A stretch of DNA of 21,554 nt, taken from positions 1-21,554 of the forward strand of contig JAAPAO010000593.1 in assembly GCA_013115145.1 (NCBI GenBank). The letters run 5' to 3'. Below the pieces are notes generated by a model. It was not told the DNA's origin. It was given only the letters and a program-made list of their open reading frames with translations, and searched no databases. Source of the DNA: Perkinsus chesapeaki. Taxonomy: Eukaryota > Perkinsozoa > Perkinsida > Perkinsidae. Below are positions 20,201 to 21,554 of this stretch, in pieces. Numbering within the stretch: the stretch's first letter is position 1; every line of letters starts with the position of its first letter. The translations under genes were made by a program, and so were the position numbers.

Positions 20201-21276
20201 TGACTGATTCCTCATATCACCTGTGGGCCCGACACTCCCGCCACAACCCAGCTTTCTCCGTCCCGTCCCTGAACAGGCATCTCCCCGGTAAAGGCCTATC
20301 TCCCATAGCGTGGATGAAAGCCTGAGGACGCGTATCTTTACGCACTGCAAAGATTTTGCTTGGTCCACTCACATTCCACTCGTCAGCGGTGCGCATCCTG
20401 TAGGATATGTCGTCAAAAACTTCCAACGGCAGGCGAGATCTCTCCTCGAAGCTCGCGTCCACATGCCAGCGTAAACCTCTATTGACCATGCATGCCTGAT
20501 ACGTAGAAAATCACGCGCGCCACGAAAATATAAAAAATAGAAAAAGCAATATCTAGACGCGGCCATACATTCGGGTTCAACGCAAACGAAGCCATTCTCA
20601 GATAGATTCTCATCGACTTTGCCAAAGATATTTTGGAGGTCGGAATGCGGTCAGTATGCGAAAGCCTCTTCGAATACTGCTTGCTATCGTACCTCTTGTT
20701 GTTCGTTTCAAAAGGACAATTTCAACTATTGTTGCTTTAAGTTTGTTTATTATCTTTTTCGACCTTCTCAGCAGCCTAGCGCCCCCCAAGCCCCCGACTC
20801 AGCGCTGCTCATCCCGAATCTAAAACAGATACTCCACCGTCTACCTCCAGAGTGTCATCCCCTCTTCGCCGAGCTCCTGGCCGCCACCCTTTGGTCTTCT
20901 GCTTCTCCCTGGAATTTTCCTCGCACAGCAATTCCGGCCTCATTACGACATTCGTATAGTTTTTAGGCCTCACAAATACACCTGTGAAGTTCGTTTAATA
21001 TTTTTCTGGCTACTCGGAAGCTCACCTGACTCTCTCCCAGATGATAGAGACTCCACCAGCCAACACGGACCGAAATTCTGCGTGAAGGCCTAAGATGCAT
21101 GCATCAACCTGAAGATACGCGGTCCATCCTACCTTGAGATCAACTAAAGATGTCCCACGTCGAAGATAACGGTTGCTCTCCCGAACCGATGTAGTTCTAG
21201 ATCTCTTCAAGGAGGGTTTAGCGCCTTTTAATGGCGGCAATCGAGAGGGTGACTTTTCGGAATTGTGACGCTTCAT
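1983..21276 (-). CDS. Axonemal dynein heavy chain, inner-arm type, 53-exon gene model
   Basis: Motor subunit that hydrolyses ATP in a ring of six AAA domains to slide axonemal doublets. The model joins 53 minus-strand exons (coordinates in the block entries below) to 12,648 nt including the stop, about 4,215 aa, close to the 4,000-4,300 aa of single-headed inner-arm chains. Exon phases agree at all 52 junctions. Approximate residues: AAA1 P-loop 1515, AAA2 P-loop 1802, AAA3 P-loop 2163, AAA4 P-loop 2508, stalk and tip about 2690-3060, C-terminal GHSTNFVL near 4180. The class (DNAH1/3/6/7/12-like) is judged from motif wording such as [18 protein letters not shown] and is less certain than the family. 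The core from 19314 to 1983 is secure; the first three or four exons are less so. An alternative start is ATG at 20613. Introns are of two kinds: 34-52 nt (30 of them) and about 73-437 nt. Confidence 0.93.
2548..2581 (-). other. 34-nt intron
   Basis: Between exons 50 and 51. It begins GTAGGTTG and ends GCTTTGCAG. Removing it joins FLTGTLQ to [12 protein letters not shown] in frame; keeping it shifts the frame. It is the shortest intron in the gene and near the lower limit known for spliceosomal introns. Confidence 0.75.
3293..3337 (-). other. 45-nt intron with weak tRNA D-arm-like sequence
   Basis: Between exons 46 and 47, GTGCCT to CTTTAG. On the sense strand TTAGCTCCCATGGGATGGAG resembles a tRNA D-arm (GCTC ... 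GAGT pairing at three of four positions), close to the D-arm of the nearby tRNA-Ala. A-box matches alone are common by chance, so the tRNA reading is weak; the intron call is firm. Confidence 0.5.
3433..3477 (-). other. 45-nt intron with A-box-like sequence
   Basis: Between exons 45 and 46, GTGAGATG to GTGTTCAG. Contains TGGCAGAGCGGTGAA on the sense strand, similar to the D-arm start of Ser/Leu tRNAs. The intron call is firm because an in-frame TGA is removed; the tRNA resemblance is weak. Confidence 0.5.
3685..4003 (-). other. 319-nt intron
   Basis: Between exons 43 and 44 (GTGAGG to CCATCAG). I see no gene in it. It holds palindromes (GGAATCGATTCC and CACCATGGTG) and two nearby copies of CGAAATTTC around 3935-3952. 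No tRNA fold was recognised. Confidence 0.7.
5345..7516 (-). CDS. Dynein heavy chain exons 37-40: AAA5
   Basis: Exons 7421-7516, 7023-7083, 5900-6622 and 5345-5711. They encode [38 protein letters not shown], then [59 protein letters not shown] and [20 protein letters not shown], and the helical [17 protein letters not shown], finishing with [23 protein letters not shown]5 has lost ATP hydrolysis in dyneins and braces the stalk through its strut. The 61-nt exon is placed because it joins in phase to both neighbours and supplies the expected C-terminal stretch. The plus-strand frame at 6203-6763 is a shadow. Confidence 0.94.
6623..7022 (-). other. 400-nt intron
   Basis: Between exons 38 and 39 (GTAGGTCTG to GGTCAG). 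No frame, RNA gene or repeat that I can support. Confidence 0.7.
7084..7420 (-). other. 337-nt intron with tandem repeat and tRNA-like 5' part
   Basis: Between exons 37 and 38 (donor GTAGGTCACGG, acceptor CTTTCTTTCAG). The donor-proximal 60 nt resemble the 5' half of a tRNA on the sense strand: A-box TGGTTCAATTGG (7398-7409) and a CTGATAC loop (7379-7385) at the spacing of an Ile GAT anticodon loop, though the anticodon stem does not pair. The acceptor-proximal part holds a 10-bp tandem repeat. Confidence 0.6.
7151..7210. repeat. Six imperfect copies of a 10-bp tandem repeat
   Basis: Plus-strand units TTAAAGGACA, TCAAAGGACA, TTGAAGGACG, CTAAAGGACA, TTAAAGGACA and TTGAGAGACA follow one another without gaps; degraded units may extend left to about 7111. 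On the transcribed strand it is pyrimidine-rich (TGTCCTTTAA), just upstream of the acceptor of intron 37-38. Confidence 0.85.
7560..9644 (-). CDS. Dynein heavy chain exons 26-36: stalk coiled coil and microtubule-binding tip
   Basis: Exons 9489-9644, 9354-9440, 9245-9307, 9127-9201, 8782-8919, 8505-8573, 8313-8459, 8189-8269, 7827-7971, 7692-7783 and 7560-7648. The first strand of the stalk runs from [16 protein letters not shown] through [15 protein letters not shown]. The tip includes [33 protein letters not shown] and [11 protein letters not shown]. The return strand includes [16 protein letters not shown] and ends [16 protein letters not shown]. The tip binds microtubules with an affinity set by coiled-coil registry. 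This is the most finely split part of the gene, with exons of 63-156 nt. Introns 9441-9488 and 8270-8312 are called GC-AG because only those borders keep the frame and the family alignment. Confidence 0.93.
8270..8312 (-). other. 43-nt GC-AG intron
   Basis: Donor AAG|GCAAGT, acceptor TTTGGCAG|GTT. Removal joins DKDNIPEK to [10 protein letters not shown], matching the family DKDNIP-K-VI wording. No GT donor nearby gives an open frame. GCAAGT keeps the rest of the donor consensus, as is usual for GC-AG introns. Confidence 0.8.
8460..8504 (-). other. 45-nt intron containing a tRNA T-arm-like block
   Basis: Between exons 31 and 32. The intron starts GTAGGC and then GTAGGTTCGATCCCTGG on the sense strand (B-box-like core at 8485-8495). 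Variable loop AGGC, stem GTAGG, loop TTCGATC and the returning CCTGG are in tRNA register with four of five T-stem pairs possible. It is free of stops in frame. Confidence 0.75.
9441..9488 (-). other. 48-nt GC-AG intron
   Basis: Donor AAG|GCAAGG, acceptor ACGCACAG|ATT. Removal joins SNFKK to [12 protein letters not shown]. The nearby GT at GGTAAATC would put a TGA in frame after splicing, so the GC border is preferred. Confidence 0.75.
9685..10773 (-). CDS. Dynein heavy chain exons 20-25: AAA4
   Basis: Exons 10669-10773, 10529-10620, 10356-10481, 10154-10315, 9884-10013 and 9685-9831. They encode [13 protein letters not shown]-loop GVGGSGRQS with [22 protein letters not shown], the Walker B-like VFLFCDTQI, and [20 protein letters not shown] with [14 protein letters not shown]. 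The CDTQI form, without the canonical Glu, is usual for AAA4 of axonemal chains. Introns within the block are 40-52 nt except 10014-10153 (140 nt). Two of the short ones carry tRNA B-box-like sequence (10482-10528 and 9832-9883). Confidence 0.95.
9832..9883 (-). other. 52-nt intron containing an antisense tRNA B-box
   Basis: Between exons 24 and 25. On the plus strand (antisense to the gene) 9848-9859 reads GGTTCGAATCCC, an exact match to the Pol III B-box/T-loop consensus, preceded by AGGCACA and followed by AGCAGCGGCA as a tRNA 3' end would be. The outer T-stem pairs are lost. Confidence 0.75.
10482..10528 (-). other. 47-nt intron containing a tRNA T-arm-like block
   Basis: Between exons 21 and 22. 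Starts GTAAGGGCGCGA and then GTTCGATCCC on the sense strand (10507-10518 on plus). AGGGC fits a tRNA variable loop and GCGAG the 5' side of a T-stem; the 3' side has lost pairing. Confidence 0.75.
11013..13781 (-). CDS. Dynein heavy chain exons 16-19: AAA2 and AAA3
   Basis: Exons 12827-13781, 12466-12751, 11595-12418 and 11013-11188. AAA2 has [16 protein letters not shown]-loop GPTGAGKTT, and [20 protein letters not shown], then [19 protein letters not shown]3 has P-loop GNTGTGKS, Walker [13 protein letters not shown] and [17 protein letters not shown], ending [12 protein letters not shown]. Nucleotide state at AAA3 gates the motor in studied dyneins. Exon 16 ends EIA-S and exon 17 opens TVDNNL; the 75-nt piece between them reads through in frame but breaks the family alignment, so it is an intron. 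Large plus-strand frames over 12001-12474 and 12894-13631 are shadows. Confidence 0.95.
11189..11594 (-). other. 406-nt intron
   Basis: Between exons 18 and 19 (GTAGGGAGC to TGTGATCAG). No frame, RNA gene or clear repeat that I can support. The intron splits FQG from ICSLSPKK. Confidence 0.75.
12752..12826 (-). other. 75-nt intron formed almost wholly of antisense tRNA-like sequence
   Basis: Donor GCAA|GTGAGAGG, acceptor GGTTTAG|GTACC, joining EIA-S to TVDNNL. Its length is a multiple of three and it has no stop, so retention would add 25 residues to AAA2. On the plus strand it contains the tRNA-Thr-like sequence described in the next entry. Confidence 0.8.
12761..12831 (+). pseudogene. Decayed tRNA-Thr(AGT)-like sequence
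   Basis: Read on plus, all elements are in canonical spacing: GGCATGC, TA, GCCT-AACGGTA-GAGC (D-arm), TGCGA-CTAGTAT-TCCAA (anticodon arm, AGT at 12793-12795 after T33), AGGTC, GCGCG-CTCGATC-CTCTC (T-arm). Several stem pairs are lost (two of five in the anticodon stem, two of five in the T-stem, one or two in the D-stem), so it is unlikely to make a working tRNA. The last five acceptor positions overlap coding sequence of exon 16. Confidence 0.65.
13829..14729 (-). CDS. Dynein heavy chain exons 13-15: AAA1 catalytic core
   Basis: Exons 14623-14729, 14257-14372 and 13829-13966. They encode the AAA1 Walker B region [20 protein letters not shown], then [20 protein letters not shown] (sensor region) and [23 protein letters not shown]1 is the main ATP hydrolysis site of all dyneins, and the catalytic Glu of DEFNR is present. 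The first junction restores Trp (TG|G) from exon 12, the second a Gln (C|AA). The three introns around this block are 250-290 nt, and the first contains the tRNA-Ala gene. Confidence 0.95.
14765..14837 (+). tRNA. tRNA-Ala (anticodon AGC), intronless, antisense in a dynein intron
   Basis: 73 nt with all stems: acceptor GGGGGAC/GTTCTCC (14765-14771 with 14830-14836), D-arm GCTC/GAGC, anticodon stem CTCGC/GCGAG with loop TTAGCAA (AGC at 14798-14800), variable AGGCA, T-stem CCGGG/CCCGG. The acceptor has the G3:U70 wobble pair that marks alanine tRNAs, and A73. A TTTT run at 14839-14842 can end Pol III transcription. The T-loop is ATCGATG, so T54 is replaced by A, which is unusual and weakens the B-box. 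CCA is not encoded. Confidence 0.95.
14839..14842 (+). terminator. Pol III T-run after tRNA-Ala
   Basis: Four T residues two nt after the discriminator base, the usual minimum for Pol III termination. It supports the tRNA being a real transcription unit. Confidence 0.7.
14983..18926 (-). CDS. Dynein heavy chain exons 10-12: tail, linker and AAA1 P-loop
   Basis: Exons 17326-18926 (1,601 nt), 17184-17282 (99 nt) and 14983-16746 (1,764 nt). They hold the tail, then the linker with [35 protein letters not shown] and [17 protein letters not shown], and finally the start of AAA1 with GPAGTGKT (15105-15128) and [20 protein letters not shown]. The linker is the mechanical lever that swings over the AAA ring. 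The acceptor at 16747-16748 is chosen because it gives [18 protein letters not shown], which aligns without gaps to the family. These two exons are much longer than any others in the gene except 12827-13781 and 4004-4956. Confidence 0.95.
16747..17183 (-). other. 437-nt AT-rich intron with a repeated 10-mer
   Basis: Between exons 11 and 12 (GCGAG|GTAGTAG to GGAATTCAG|GCAC). The decamer TAATATTATA occurs at 16931-16940, 17073-17082 and 17094-17103. A perfect 7-bp inverted repeat CTGTCTG-G-CAGACAG is at 17012-17026. No gene seen. Confidence 0.75.
18979..21276 (-). CDS. Dynein heavy chain exons 1-9: N-terminal tail
   Basis: Exons, in order of transcription: 21133-21276, 21026-21089, 20845-20981, 20569-20676, 20373-20495, 20221-20321, 19643-19789, 19534-19597, 18979-19314. 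Exon 1 encodes a Ser/Arg/Lys-rich start ([20 protein letters not shown]). Exons 5-6 contain [20 protein letters not shown], a phrase I associate with axonemal dynein tails, then WRECRAHR joined in phase to FDGATGK. Exons 8-9 read ENVPAVGTS joined to [16 protein letters not shown]. The intron between exons 6 and 7 is long (19790-20220) and could hide a further small exon. The acceptor of exon 4 (AAGCAG|TAT) has a poor pyrimidine tract; other in-frame AG sites lie just upstream of it. Exon 2 and 3 calls rest on splice-like borders of 43 and 44 nt introns and matching phases only. Confidence 0.7.
19315..19533 (-). other. 219-nt intron beginning with a B-box-like block
   Basis: Between exons 8 and 9. 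Starts GTAAGCGGAGAGGTTCGATC on the sense strand, one mismatch from the T-loop consensus at the end (TCTG instead of TCCC). Elsewhere, on plus, GTAGCTCAGTGAG near 19415 resembles a D-arm. The two parts are on opposite strands and do not form one tRNA. Confidence 0.65.
19790..20220 (-). other. 431-nt intron, possibly with an unrecognised small exon
   Basis: Between exons 6 and 7 (CACAG|GTGATATG to CATTCTCAG|GTTCG). The phases match as drawn (AG|G). One candidate internal exon is about 20024-20059 ([12 protein letters not shown], between TTTCAG and GTGAAG), but including it needs other borders to keep frame, so it was left out. Confidence 0.5.
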
Positions 21277-21340
21277 TTAACAATAGTCAACTGGATGACT
21301 GCCACTTTTATTGTGGAGGGGAAAGCTGAGGATTCAACGC

Positions 21341-21529
21341 TCAGTAGTGACCGATTTCTGACCAGTACAGCGCGTTGAGCCCGTTGCCGTTGAAAAGGTC
21401 TACTTCAAGACCCCAAAAACCCGCCCGACTCGGGAAAGCGAGTCCTTTTTTTGGCACCCGACGTTTAAATGTACGCATGGTCAGAAGAAATATTGTACAA
21501 CATGAAAATTTCAGTTTTTGAATTTTCAT
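21341..21529 (-). CDS. Possible C-terminal part of an upstream gene
   Basis: A minus frame of 62 codons ending TGA at 21341-21343, 64 nt before the dynein ATG. The C-terminal half (GFWGLEVDLFNGNGLNALYW) looks protein-like, the first half is less so and may be intron. If real, it would be the last exon of a gene continuing past the window in the same direction, in keeping with close tandem genes. No family recognised. Confidence 0.22.
   Translation of the reverse strand: MKIQKLKFSCCTIFLLTMRTFKRRVPKKGLAFPSRAGFWGLEVDLFNGNGLNALYWSEIGHY
21427..21452 (+). terminator. Hairpin followed by T7
   Basis: GACTCG (21427-21432), loop GGAAAG, CGAGTC (21439-21444), then C and seven T. It looks like the end of a Pol III transcript on the plus strand, but I find no promoter boxes or recognisable RNA upstream, and it overlaps the doubtful minus frame. 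May be chance. Confidence 0.2.
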
Positions 21530-21554
21530 TATTAAAGTATCATTACGATACTAA

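Noticed and set aside
18944-20528. 14-mer TTTCGTGGCGCGCG shared, in opposite orientation, by introns 18927-18978 and 20496-20568
   Set aside because: With about 21.5 kb on two strands, one or two shared 14-mers are expected by chance; no longer homology surrounds it.
1983-21276. Nematode or appendicularian origin, suggested by the short introns
   Set aside because: Nematodes lack motile axonemal dynein, and the carrier sequence reads as alveolate, not animal.
1-21554. Prokaryotic systems, CRISPR arrays, insertion sequences
   Set aside because: The window is nuclear eukaryotic with spliced genes; no array, transposase frame or paired terminal repeats were seen.

Overview
This is nuclear eukaryotic DNA. 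Coding is dense and on the minus strand: a single-exon ADP/ATP carrier, and upstream of it one very large intron-rich gene for an axonemal (ciliary/flagellar) dynein heavy chain. The carrier reads most like those of myzozoan alveolates (for example the run of four Met after RRR and the spacing [12 protein letters not shown]). Together with very short introns, flagellar dynein, close tandem genes and AG acceptor-like sites just upstream of start codons, this suggests a Perkinsus- or dinoflagellate-like alveolate. The genus is a guess from memory of families, not a database result.

Layout. 1-595: weak plus-strand reading frames only. 596-1531 (-): ADP/ATP carrier, 311 aa. 1532-1982: spacer. 1983-21276 (-): dynein heavy chain, which I model as 53 exons and 52 introns, 12,648 nt of coding sequence, about 4,215 aa. 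I placed every splice junction by reading-frame continuity and family motifs; the phases close exactly from end to end. 21277-21554: upstream flank, with a weak minus frame that may be the tail of another gene.

The dynein carries the full family order: N-terminal tail, linker, AAA1 to AAA4 with P-loops, coiled-coil stalk with microtubule-binding tip, AAA5, AAA6 and the C-terminal [15 protein letters not shown] block. Its type is that of single-headed inner-arm dyneins (DNAH1/3/6/7/12-like). The carrier supplies ATP from mitochondria to the cytosol, and the dynein spends ATP on flagellar beating; I see no regulatory link beyond position.

The most unusual content is in the introns. Thirty of 52 are 34-52 nt, eight of them exactly 43 nt. 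Several contain pieces of tRNA genes. One long intron holds an intact antisense tRNA-Ala(AGC) gene. One 75-nt intron is almost entirely a decayed antisense tRNA-Thr(AGT)-like sequence. At least four more introns carry a T-arm/B-box-like block (GTTCGATCC type), and in three of these the splice donor lies where the tRNA variable loop would begin. This suggests that tRNA-derived insertions have been a source of introns here. Two introns appear to be GC-AG.
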